From contig JBHAZV010000038.1 in NCBI GenBank assembly GCA_041781135.1, positions 1-43,458 of the forward strand: a DNA stretch of 43,458 nucleotides. Reading direction: 5' to 3'. Shown piece by piece: positions 33,268-40,485 of the stretch. The position numbers were made by a program, and so were the translations under genes. Below the pieces are notes generated by a model. The model made no database searches, had not been told where the DNA came from, and worked only from the letters and a program-made list of their open reading frames with translations. The stretch comes from JAUMXJ01 sp041781135. Its GTDB lineage: Bacteria > Bacillota > Clostridia > Peptostreptococcales > Acidaminobacteraceae. Position 1 is the stretch's first letter; every line of letters begins with the position of its first letter.

Positions 33268-34491
33268 ATGTCATCTGTTTTCGGTAACAGGCTTAAAGTT
33301 ACAATATTTGGCGAATCACATGGCGCTGCTGTCGGCTGTGTCCTGGATGGCATACCTGCAGGAACGGCGCTTGACTCTGAGCATATTGCGCTGCGTCTCT
33401 CGCAGCGACAGCGCGGCGCTTGGTTTTTGAAGCCGTACAATATGCGAAGCGGCGACAATAATTCTCAATTTGCATTTGATTTTGATAATTTGCAGAGGGT
33501 CAGCGCACAGGACGAAGCTTTGAAAAGCGGCTGTGCGCCGGATGCCGCAAATTTGAGCGAGGGATGCGAATTAGACAGGGAGCGCCACGAATATGAAGGG
33601 CTTGACGAGCTTTTTAAGGAGCTTGTAACTTCGCGGGGCGAGGGCACATCTTACGAAATACTCAGCGGTGCATCTGCAGACGGGGTGTGCTATGGTTCTC
33701 CTTTTTGTGCCGTGTTTCGAAATACTGATGTGCGGCGCGGAGATTACGATAGGATTAATACGCATTTTAGACCCGGACATGCCGACTATGTGGCTTTTAA
33801 GAAGTTTTGCGGTTTTTCCGACCTTAGCGGCGGAGGGCATTTTTCGGGCAGACTTACCGCTCCGCTCGTGCTTGCCGGCGCAGTTGCAGAGCAGCTTTTG
33901 GCAAAAACGGGCGTTGGGATCAGTGCAAGGGTTGCTTCTGTTGGAGGGATTGAGCTTTCTTGTGATGATTCCGGTAATTTGCTTGAAACAGCGGAGCTTC
34001 GCGGCTTGGTTAGCGAGATTGCTGCATCGGGAGATTCGGTGGGGTCGGTGCTCGAACTTCGCATAACCGGAATGCCTGTGGGAGTAGGAGAACCGTTATT
34101 CGAGACATTGGAGGGCGAAATAGCGCGCATGGTTTTTGCGGTGCCAGCGGTCAAAGGCATTGAGTTCGGCAGAGGCTTCGAATTTGCCAGGCTGCGTGGT
34201 TCGGAGACTGTGGATGCGTTTTACTGTGACGCAGACGGCGCGATAAAAACTCGTTCAAATAATAATGGCGGGATAAACGGCGGGATTTCAAACGGAATGG
34301 ATATAGAGTTCAGGGTTGCTGTAAAGCCGGCGTCAAGTATCGGTATAGCTGTGGATACGCTCGATTTTGCCGATTTTAAGCAGAGGCAGCTAATTACCGG
34401 CGGCAGGCACGATAAATGCATTGGCGTCAGAGCGGGCGCTCCCATTGTGGCAGCGACAGCTTTGGCTATTTACAATTGCAAAAAAATGTAA
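33268..34491 (+). CDS. aroC: Chorismate synthase with a large internal insertion
   Basis: A 407-residue FMN-dependent enzyme converting EPSP, the product of the upstream AroA domain, to chorismate. Motifs: 'VTIFGESHGAAVGCVLDGIP', 'YEILSGASADGVCYGSPF', 'HFRPGHADYVAFKKFCGFSD', 'SGGGHFSGRLTAPLVLAGAV', 'AVKGIEFGRGFEFARLRGSE', 'RSNNNGGINGGISNGM' and 'ITGGRHDKCIGVRAGAPI'. Between 'SQRQRGAW' and 'VTSRGEGTSYEILSG' there are about 65 extra residues (53-119), hydrophilic and unlike any known aroC segment, where E. coli AroC has a short link. The start at 33268 has GGAGG 4 nt upstream; the frame is open earlier. It lies 113 nt after glsA. Confidence 0.93.
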   Translation: MSSVFGNRLKVTIFGESHGAAVGCVLDGIPAGTALDSEHIALRLSQRQRGAWFLKPYNMRSGDNNSQFAFDFDNLQRVSAQDEALKSGCAPDAANLSEGCELDRERHEYEGLDELFKELVTSRGEGTSYEILSGASADGVCYGSPFCAVFRNTDVRRGDYDRINTHFRPGHADYVAFKKFCGFSDLSGGGHFSGRLTAPLVLAGAVAEQLLAKTGVGISARVASVGGIELSCDDSGNLLETAELRGLVSEIAASGDSVGSVLELRITGMPVGVGEPLFETLEGEIARMVFAVPAVKGIEFGRGFEFARLRGSETVDAFYCDADGAIKTRSNNNGGINGGISNGMDIEFRVAVKPASSIGIAVDTLDFADFKQRQLITGGRHDKCIGVRAGAPIVAATALAIYNCKKM

Positions 34492-34504
34492 TCCGAAGTT
34501 TTGC

Positions 34505-34879
34505 TCAGCGTGTTTTGGTTTTTACGAAGGCAGTAAAATACAGCATATGGAAGAGCCAGATAATTGTGATTACGATCTGCCCCCAAAGTATGCTCCGCAT
34601 CATAACCGCTGCAAATCCGAGCAGCGCTGTCACAATCAGCATAATTTTTATTTTTACTGACTTTGTCATTCCTTCTCCTTTTACGTAGGATTCGAGGTTG
34701 TCGCGGTAGAGCTTGGTATTTTTGAACCATAAATCCAGTTTTTTGGAACTTTTGGCAAAGCAGCATGCTGACAATAACAGAAATGGAAAAGAGGGCAAAA
34801 AGGGCAGGACAGCTCCTATCGCTCCGATTCCGAGGCTTATTGTTCCTGTAGTTATTAAAAAAATTTTTTTAATAGTCAT
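34505..34879 (-). CDS. DUF454 (YbaN-like) small membrane protein
   Basis: A 124-residue protein with three or four hydrophobic segments. It matches the DUF454 family by its pattern 'GTISLGIGAIGAVLPFLPSF' (the TxPFLLL turn), 'PFLLLSACCFAKSSKKLDLW' and a conserved 'YRDNLESYVKGEGMT' loop. The function of the family is unknown. The start has GAGG 5 nt upstream. It lies 46 nt downstream of the cydC-like gene on the same strand and is probably the last gene of that transcript. It converges with aroC with only 13 nt between the stops and no clear terminator. Confidence 0.88.
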   Translation of the reverse strand: MTIKKIFLITTGTISLGIGAIGAVLPFLPSFPFLLLSACCFAKSSKKLDLWFKNTKLYRDNLESYVKGEGMTKSVKIKIMLIVTALLGFAAVMMRSILWGQIVITIIWLFHMLYFTAFVKTKTR

Positions 34880-34925
34880 AGTAACCTCAATATGAATATA
34901 ATGTTTTTTTACGCTGATTTTGCGC

Positions 34926-36734
34926 TTAGTTTTGCCTTTCGTCTGAAGCGGCGATTTTTAGTACCTTATCTGCGATTCGTACCGTGGATGCGCGGTGAGA
35001 AACAAGGACTATAGTCTTGTTTTCGCTGTGCTTGTGCAGCGAGCTCAATATTATGGCTTCATTAAGGCTGTCTAAATTGCTGGTCGGTTCGTCCAATAGC
35101 ATAAACGGCGCGCCGCTGAGAAATGCTCTTGCTACGCCGAGTCGCTGTTTTTCGCCGCCTGACAGAGTTTCTCCCAATTCGCCCGTATTAGTTTCATAGC
35201 CGCTCGGAAGTCCGGAGATAAAGTCGTGTATAGCCGCTTTTTTGCATGCTGCTTCGATTTCGGCGTCTGTTGCATCAAGCTTTGCAATGCGAAGATTGTT
35301 TGCGATGCTGTCGTTAAAAATGTGGGTGTCTTGAGTGACTAAGCTCTCGATTTTTCTTAAATTCTCCGTATTTATTGTGCCGAGGTCTCTGCCGCTGATG
35401 CTTATGCAGCCGCTGTCCGGTGTCCAAAATCTCATGAGCAGTCGAAGCAGGGTGGATTTTCCGCTGCCGCTGCGCCCTGTCACGGCGTATATTTTGTTTG
35501 GCTCTATGTCTGCGCTGATGCAGTCCAGCACGAGTTCTTCGCCGTTTTTGCTGTTGACGAAATTTTCGCCGTGGCTGCCGTTTGTGCAGCTGTTAGTGTT
35601 ATCGATGCCGCCGTTTGAGCTGCCGCCGCTTTGTTTGTTGTCCTTGTATGAAAAGCTGATATTATTCACTTTGACACTGCCGAAATTAACCTCGCTGTTG
35701 CCTGTAATTTCAGGTGTTTCAGGCGTTTCGTCAAGGATTATAAGCACTCTTTCAGCTGACGCCATAGTGTTTTGCAGTGTGCTGCCGAGGGCTGCGAGAG
35801 CGGTTGTAGGACCGAACGACGATATGAAAAGCAAAAAGCATATTGTGACTTGATGTACGTCCAGCCCTGAAGCATCTGTAATCAGCAGCATTATCAATCC
35901 GAAAATCGTGATGAGGGCGCTTGTGGCCGCAAAACTGAGTCCGCCTGCGCGCTTCATATTTTTTTCGCATTCCGAAAGTTTTTCTGAACCGGATACGATT
36001 TTTGCGAGACGATGCTCGCCGTCTGCGTATTGGAGAGTTTCGGGCAGTCCTCTCAGGCTGTCCAGCACAGTGCCTGCAAGCTCGCCGGCTGTTTTTCTGT
36101 ATTGCACCCCCGCGGAGCTGCCGCGTTTATAGATAATTATCGGAATTACCGCACCGATGAATATGTAGCATGCTGCGGCAAAAACGCCTGCCGATGGCCC
36201 GGCGGCGGCAAACAGGTATGCTGTAAGCAGGGAAGCATGTATCAACGCTATAAGTACGGGTGAGATGGTATGAGCATAAAAAACTTCGAGCAGTTCGACA
36301 TCCGAGGTTATAATATTTATAAGTTCTCCTCTTTCGCGTCCCTCCAATTTTGCGGGGCAAAGCTTTCGCATAGCTCCGAATACTTTGTCGCGTATCATTG
36401 CGAGAGTTTTGAATGCAATGTAGTGATTGCAGTACTGCTCTGCATATCTTAGTATGCCTCGCATAAGTGCGCACGCGATAAGCGTGTAAAATATTGGCGC
36501 GACATTCGCGTCTATAGAAAAGCTTGTCAGACCTGCGGCGGCTACTATGGAAAAACCGAGCGCCGGAATGAGAGTAGCGGCAATATGTCCGAGAGAACCA
36601 AACACCACTGCCGCAACCATTACAGGAACCATCGAACCGACAAGCTTTAGCAGTGCCGCGGTGGTTACGAAAATGCTCATGCCGCCGCTTTTTGCAGCGG
36701 CACTTTTCTGTGTTTTATTAAAGTTCAGCTTCAT
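34926..36734 (-). CDS. CydC-like ABC exporter subunit (permease fused to ATPase)
   Basis: About 602 residues: an N-terminal six-helix permease domain (~1-320) and a C-terminal ATPase. The ATPase shows Walker A 'VTGRSGSGKSTLLRLLMRFW', signature 'TLSGGEKQRLGVARAFL', Walker B 'FMLLDEPTSNLD' and switch His in 'VLVSHRAS'. Pairing with the preceding cydD-like gene suggests a heterodimeric exporter of the CydDC type (thiol or heme-related export), which is a context inference. Between 'ISFSYKDN' and 'ELVLDCISADI' there is an unusual Ser/Asn/Gly-rich insertion of ~30 residues (nt ~35535-35645). The start at 36734 has GGAGA 6 nt upstream and overlaps the cydD-like stop (ATGA). Confidence 0.86.
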   Translation of the reverse strand: MKLNFNKTQKSAAAKSGGMSIFVTTAALLKLVGSMVPVMVAAVVFGSLGHIAATLIPALGFSIVAAAGLTSFSIDANVAPIFYTLIACALMRGILRYAEQYCNHYIAFKTLAMIRDKVFGAMRKLCPAKLEGRERGELINIITSDVELLEVFYAHTISPVLIALIHASLLTAYLFAAAGPSAGVFAAACYIFIGAVIPIIIYKRGSSAGVQYRKTAGELAGTVLDSLRGLPETLQYADGEHRLAKIVSGSEKLSECEKNMKRAGGLSFAATSALITIFGLIMLLITDASGLDVHQVTICFLLFISSFGPTTALAALGSTLQNTMASAERVLIILDETPETPEITGNSEVNFGSVKVNNISFSYKDNKQSGGSSNGGIDNTNSCTNGSHGENFVNSKNGEELVLDCISADIEPNKIYAVTGRSGSGKSTLLRLLMRFWTPDSGCISISGRDLGTINTENLRKIESLVTQDTHIFNDSIANNLRIAKLDATDAEIEAACKKAAIHDFISGLPSGYETNTGELGETLSGGEKQRLGVARAFLSGAPFMLLDEPTSNLDSLNEAIILSSLHKHSENKTIVLVSHRASTVRIADKVLKIAASDERQN

Positions 36735-38431
36735 AAGTTCTCCAATTGCTGCTGCGAATTCCAAAGTTCGGCATATTTTCCGCCGAGCTCTAAAAGTTCT
36801 GTGTGGCTTCCGTTTTCTACGATTTTTCCATCGCTCATAACATAGATATTGTCGGACTGTACGACATTGGCGAGCCTGTGAGAGATTAGAATAATCGTCT
36901 TTTTTCCTCTCAGTGCGTGGATTTCGTTCATAATTGTCTCTTCGCTCTCTACATCGATATTAGAGGTCGCTTCATCGAATATGTATATTTGCGAATCGTG
37001 CAGCAGCGCCCTTGCAAGCGCAAGTCTTTGTCTCTGCCCTCCGGATATATTTGAAGCCCTTTCGAGCAGCGGTGTATCGAGATCATCTTTCGATTTTGCA
37101 AATTCTTCCATATCCGCTCTTTTTAGAACACACCATAGTTCTTCGTCTGTTGCCTCGCGCTTTGCAGCAATCAGATTTTCTTTGATGGTACCTTTGAATA
37201 GATAGCTTCCGTAGCCGATATATGTAATTTCTTTAAGCAGGCTTTCTTCCGTGATGTCTTTGAGCTCTGTGCTGTCGTTATCGTTTTTTATTTTAATGCT
37301 TCCGTGGTATTCTCTGTTTTTGAGTGTCAGCAGCGAGGCGATTGTCGTTTTGCCGCAGCCCGATTCTCCGACTATCGACACAAAAGCCCCGCGAGGTATT
37401 TTCATATTTATATCGTCAAGTATTGTTCGTTCAGATCCATATGAAAATCCGACATTTTGGAATGCGATCGATGCATTTTTAGGAAATTTCGCCGTGCGCT
37501 TTTCATCTGTGCGAGTGTCAAGTATTGCAAATATTTTGTCGCTTGCCGCCATTCCGTTCATCGCTATGTGGAAATAGCTGCCGAGCTGCCTCATCGGAAG
37601 AAAAAAATCTGCTGATATCAGAGTTGTGAATACTGCCGCCGAGAGTGTTACTGAGCCTTTTTGATATTCAAATGCTGAAATTATCATTCCAAGCGCAGCT
37701 CCGCCGTATGCGACGATATCCATTATGGTGATGGAGTTTAACTGCATCGTGAGCACGCGCATTGTCGCTTTTCTGAAGCTCTCTGCTTCTTTATTCATTT
37801 GGCGGTGTTTGAATGCGTCACTTTGGTATATCTTGAGAGTTGTAAGTCCTTGCAGATTTTCTAAAAATGTGTCACCGAGGCTTGCGTACTTGCCCCAGTA
37901 TTTAGAGAGCAGTTTTTTTGCAAAGGTCTGTACTGCTGCAATAGAAATCGGTATAAGCGGAACGCACAAAAAAAGCGCGATTGCAGCCAATTTGTTGATT
38001 GGAAGCAGCACAAGAAACAGCGCTGCCGGCGCGAGCATCGCGTAGAAAAACTGCGAGAGGTAGCCTCCAAAATATGTTTCGAGCTGGTCGACTCCTTCCA
38101 CAGAGAGCTGGACGACTTCTGATGTCGGCGTCTTGCGATTCCCAATTTTCAGCAGTTTTTTATAGATCAGCTCCCGGAGCGTGATTTTTACGGATTTTGA
38201 TGCGAGGTAACTGAGCTTTGCGGCAGCGTTGAAGCAGGCAAAACGGATCGCCACGCAGGCGAGCGTCAGCGCAATACACCATGCGCGCGTCGTTTGTCCA
38301 AATATTATTTGGACAAACGACCACATTATGGCGAGGTTGGCTGCCAGCGCGCACAGTTGCACTGCAACATTTGCGAATATGTACTTTTTGCTTTGACTGA
38401 CTGTGTTTATCAGCCGTTTATTGATCATCAT
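36731..38431 (-). CDS. CydD-like ABC exporter subunit (permease fused to ATPase)
   Basis: A 566-residue half-transporter: six membrane helices in ~1-310 including 'LETYFGGYLSQFFYAMLAPA', a CydD-type signature. The ATPase has Walker A 'SIVGESGCGKTTIASLLTL', signature 'ISGGQRQRLALARALL', Walker B 'IYIFDEATSNID' and 'LISHRLANV'. It probably forms a heterodimer with the overlapping downstream subunit. The substrate is uncertain (cysteine or glutathione in classical CydDC). There is no ribosome binding site: the -10 element TATAAT ends 6 nt before the ATG, so the message is predicted to start at the start codon itself. No cytochrome bd genes are in the window. Confidence 0.88.
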   Translation of the reverse strand: MMINKRLINTVSQSKKYIFANVAVQLCALAANLAIMWSFVQIIFGQTTRAWCIALTLACVAIRFACFNAAAKLSYLASKSVKITLRELIYKKLLKIGNRKTPTSEVVQLSVEGVDQLETYFGGYLSQFFYAMLAPAALFLVLLPINKLAAIALFLCVPLIPISIAAVQTFAKKLLSKYWGKYASLGDTFLENLQGLTTLKIYQSDAFKHRQMNKEAESFRKATMRVLTMQLNSITIMDIVAYGGAALGMIISAFEYQKGSVTLSAAVFTTLISADFFLPMRQLGSYFHIAMNGMAASDKIFAILDTRTDEKRTAKFPKNASIAFQNVGFSYGSERTILDDINMKIPRGAFVSIVGESGCGKTTIASLLTLKNREYHGSIKIKNDNDSTELKDITEESLLKEITYIGYGSYLFKGTIKENLIAAKREATDEELWCVLKRADMEEFAKSKDDLDTPLLERASNISGGQRQRLALARALLHDSQIYIFDEATSNIDVESEETIMNEIHALRGKKTIILISHRLANVVQSDNIYVMSDGKIVENGSHTELLELGGKYAELWNSQQQLENL

Positions 38432-38437
38432 TCCAAT

Positions 38438-38466
38438 ATTATAATGCGAACGATTCTCAAAAACAA
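38438..38466 (-). promoter_or_regulatory. cydD-like promoter, predicted leaderless
   Basis: Minus-strand TTGTTT (38461-38466), 17-nt spacer, TATAAT (38438-38443), then 6 nt and ATG. It lies immediately after the stop of the upstream GNAT gene. Confidence 0.65.
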
Positions 38467-38470
38467 GCCG

Positions 38471-38971
38471 TTATAATTCTCTTTGAGCAATTACAACTAA
38501 GTATTCTCCTAAATCGGCTATTGTACCTGTTTCCTCGAAGTGATTTTTGCGCCAGAAATATTTGGACTGCTTATTTTCTTTTGACCAACCGAGGCGCAGA
38601 CGTTTTATTCCTTCATTAGGCAGGTAATCCGTAAGTTCCGTGATAATCGAGCTTCCTATACCTTTTCCTTGTTCGGAATTGTGCATCATGAACAAGCCTA
38701 TAAGGGCTGTTTCATCGTCGGGAAAATGATTTATCAGGTCCATGATTGCGATCAGACGATTGTTGTCGTAATAACCTATGTAGTACTTGTCATTTAATGT
38801 CTTTTGGGGTGGGAGTGCCTTGAGGTCATTTGCGATGGTTTCTTTTGTTACAAAGGGCGGACAGTACTTATAGTACAGCGGATTGCCTGCGCATAAATCA
38901 AGGATATCTGCGGTATCAGATTCGCTCAGCTTTTGTACTTTGTACTTTTTTGAAAAAAGTTCAATATTCAA
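38471..38971 (-). CDS. GNAT-family acetyltransferase (third of a cluster)
   Basis: A 166-residue N-acetyltransferase. The acetyl-CoA-binding motif A is 'MMHNSEQGKGIGSSIITELT' (Q-x-x-G-x-G), followed by 'LRLGWSKENKQSKYFWRKNH', a typical motif B. The substrate is unknown. The first codon appears to be TTG at 38971: AGGAG (38978-38982) lies 6 nt before it and the preceding 21-residue ORF ends just upstream. It is the last gene of a probable operon of three GNAT genes. Confidence 0.87.
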   Translation of the reverse strand: MNIELFSKKYKVQKLSESDTADILDLCAGNPLYYKYCPPFVTKETIANDLKALPPQKTLNDKYYIGYYDNNRLIAIMDLINHFPDDETALIGLFMMHNSEQGKGIGSSIITELTDYLPNEGIKRLRLGWSKENKQSKYFWRKNHFEETGTIADLGEYLVVIAQREL

Positions 38972-38982
38972 AAAATTCTCCT

Positions 38983-39048
38983 TTAATTGCAGTATATTAG
39001 TGGTTCAGCGCTATTGTTCGTCGTTTGATGAATTTTGAAGTTGCTCAT
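38983..39048 (-). CDS. Possible 21-residue ORF linking two GNAT genes
   Basis: The ATG (39046-39048) overlaps the stop of the upstream GNAT gene in an ATGA, and the ORF ends (38983-38985) one base before the AGGAG of the next GNAT gene. It encodes MSNFKIHQTTNNSAEPLIYC plus one Asn. No homology is recognised. It could be a coupling ORF that keeps ribosomes moving to the TTG start downstream, or it could be chance. Confidence 0.3.
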   Translation of the reverse strand: MSNFKIHQTTNNSAEPLIYCN

Positions 39049-39590
39049 AATTTAAGCAGCATATGAATCACTTCTTGATAACCGTTTTTTGGTGACTTGA
39101 ATCCTCTGGGGTTTCTTCCGAATTCTTCGAAGCCGAGGCTTTGGTACAACGATAAAGCTCTCTTGTTTTCTGCAACAACACTTAGTTCCAGCTGCTCATA
39201 TCCGGCTTCTTTGGCACAATGAATGCAGGCAATAGTAAGTTCTTTTCCCAATCCGAATCCCCAGTATTCCTGCAAAATGCTTATGCCAAAATCTGCCCGG
39301 TGTTTTATTTTATGCTTTTTTCCGACAGCCTTGATGCCTGCAGTCCCCACAACCTTTCCGCCGATAATCGCAAGGATCTCGATTTCATTGGGACTATCAG
39401 CTTTTTCTTCTAAGAATAGCGATTCTTGCTCCGGATCAAAATTGTTTTCTTCGGGATACGACAGCAGATAATCCGTTTCGGCGTGCGTAAGGTTGAAATT
39501 TTCGTAAACAGCTTTCCCATCTGAAGCATCACCGTTCCTGAGTAGCGCTTCTATACCATTTTTCAAAGTAATCTTTCGGTTATATTTCAT
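39045..39590 (-). CDS. GNAT-family acetyltransferase (second of a cluster)
   Basis: A 181-residue acetyltransferase. The central part shows 'IGGKVVGTAGIKAVGKKHKI', the CoA-binding turn 'ISILQEYWGFGLGKELTIAC', and 'LELSVVAENKRALSLYQSLG', the hallmark N-x-x-A-x-x-x-Y-x-x-x-G-F of RimI/RimJ-like and small-molecule acetyltransferases. The substrate is unknown. Its ATG overlaps the stop of a 47-residue ORF (ATGA); AAGGA lies ~10 nt upstream inside that ORF. Confidence 0.9.
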   Translation of the reverse strand: MKYNRKITLKNGIEALLRNGDASDGKAVYENFNLTHAETDYLLSYPEENNFDPEQESLFLEEKADSPNEIEILAIIGGKVVGTAGIKAVGKKHKIKHRADFGISILQEYWGFGLGKELTIACIHCAKEAGYEQLELSVVAENKRALSLYQSLGFEEFGRNPRGFKSPKNGYQEVIHMLLKL

Positions 39591-39730
39591 TTTGTTCTTA
39601 TCCTTTCGTCGTCTTTAGTCAAAGAGAAACAGTTTTTAAATGCGTTTTGGAACAGCGGTTCGGTGAAATCGGAGATTAGTACATCAGAAAATTCAGACGG
39701 ATTGGTTAAAAAGAGGCGGTTTGTTTTCAT
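39587..39730 (-). CDS. Possible 47-residue ORF upstream of a GNAT gene
   Basis: The ATG at 39730 follows a G-rich ribosome binding site (AGGGGGG about 8 nt upstream), and the stop overlaps the next GNAT start as ATGA. The protein begins MKTNRLFLTNPSEFSDVLIS and ends DDERIRTK. It is soluble and slightly acidic, with no recognised family. The tight spacing on both sides (16 nt from the preceding GNAT stop) and good RBS argue that it is translated. It could be a small partner protein or the remnant of a longer gene. Confidence 0.5.
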   Translation of the reverse strand: MKTNRLFLTNPSEFSDVLISDFTEPLFQNAFKNCFSLTKDDERIRTK

Positions 39731-39746
39731 GTGTAATCCCCCCTTT

Positions 39747-40202
39747 TTATTTATATACAGTTTTTCTTAGAATCATACAATTTGTTGAACTGGATTCTTT
39801 GAATGATCCGTAAAACCTGGCGGCATCTTCGTTATCTGCCTGAATTAAAAAGTATTGGTTTATATTGTTTTCTAGACATATCTTTTCTAATTCGCGAAAC
39901 AGGCTTTGGGCAACCCCTCTGTGCCTATAATCGGGCAGTGTATATATCCAGTTAACATAACACATTTTATAGTTATCCTGTATACAAGTATAAAAGTGGT
40001 ATTCTAATCTTCCTACAACCTTATTATCTTCGTAAGCCAGCAATGATTTGCACAATTCATTGGAATTGCTTGACAGTGCCTTAATGATGGTTTCTTCATC
40101 CACAAAATCGGTTGTCATCATATCAGGTTCTGCTAAAATAGCCGTGCTTAAATAATCTATATAATCTTTAACATTATCTATTGTAAGCTTTTTTATTTTC
40201 AT
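39747..40202 (-). CDS. GNAT-family acetyltransferase (first of a cluster)
   Basis: A 151-residue acetyltransferase. It shows 'LAYEDNKVVGRLEYHFY', then 'VNWIYTLPDYRHRGVAQSLF' with the CoA loop R-x-x-G-x-A, and 'LIQADNEDAARFYGSF' as motif B. The substrate is unknown. GGAGG lies 7 nt before the ATG, and a 33-residue ORF overlaps its start. A promoter with a near-perfect -35 lies ~100 nt upstream, making this the first full gene of the - strand GNAT operon. Confidence 0.9.
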   Translation of the reverse strand: MKIKKLTIDNVKDYIDYLSTAILAEPDMMTTDFVDEETIIKALSSNSNELCKSLLAYEDNKVVGRLEYHFYTCIQDNYKMCYVNWIYTLPDYRHRGVAQSLFRELEKICLENNINQYFLIQADNEDAARFYGSFKESSSTNCMILRKTVYK

Positions 40203-40275
40203 TAGTCGTCCTCCGAATGTTAATTAGTTCTTCTGATGTTATTGCAGAAATTTTTATTATCTCTGTACGATTCAT
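40174..40275 (-). CDS. Possible 33-residue leader ORF overlapping the first GNAT gene
   Basis: The ATG at 40275 has an excellent GAGGAG 7 nt upstream and sits directly behind the operon promoter. The ORF reads MNRTEIIKISAITSEELINI and so on, and overlaps the first 29 nt of the GNAT gene in another frame. Its placement fits a leader ORF for translational coupling. No homology is recognised. Confidence 0.45.
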   Translation of the reverse strand: MNRTEIIKISAITSEELINIRRTTNENKKAYNR

Positions 40276-40294
40276 CTGCTGTCTCCTCGCTTAA

Positions 40295-40322
40295 ATTATA
40301 CACTTTGCAAAGGAAATGTCGA
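40295..40322 (-). promoter_or_regulatory. Promoter of the GNAT operon
   Basis: Minus-strand TCGACA (40317-40322, five of six bases of consensus), 16-nt spacer and TATAAT (40295-40300), about 20 nt before the 33-residue ORF. It is divergent from the 40390 promoter. Confidence 0.7.
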
Positions 40323-40389
40323 CAATTATCCGCAACTTATAAAGCTGTATTTTGAGAAAAATAATATTTCGATTTTTTGAAAAACATGA

Positions 40390-40395
40390 TATAAT
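40390..40395 (+). promoter_or_regulatory. -10 element upstream of the 40.5-43.2 kb operon
   Basis: A perfect TATAAT lies about 90 nt before the first long ORF; the -35 is weak (TTTCGA at 17 nt). The leader contains a 14-codon ORF (40458-40502, MCYSRWAYCYAAIS) that overlaps the next start in a different frame. Confidence 0.45.
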
Positions 40396-40485
40396 ATCTA
40401 AAGACGGTTTAAAATTCTATCTATATGCAATAGATTGGAAAGGGGGTAGAAAAAGGTATGTGTTACAGTCGTTGGGCGTATTGCT

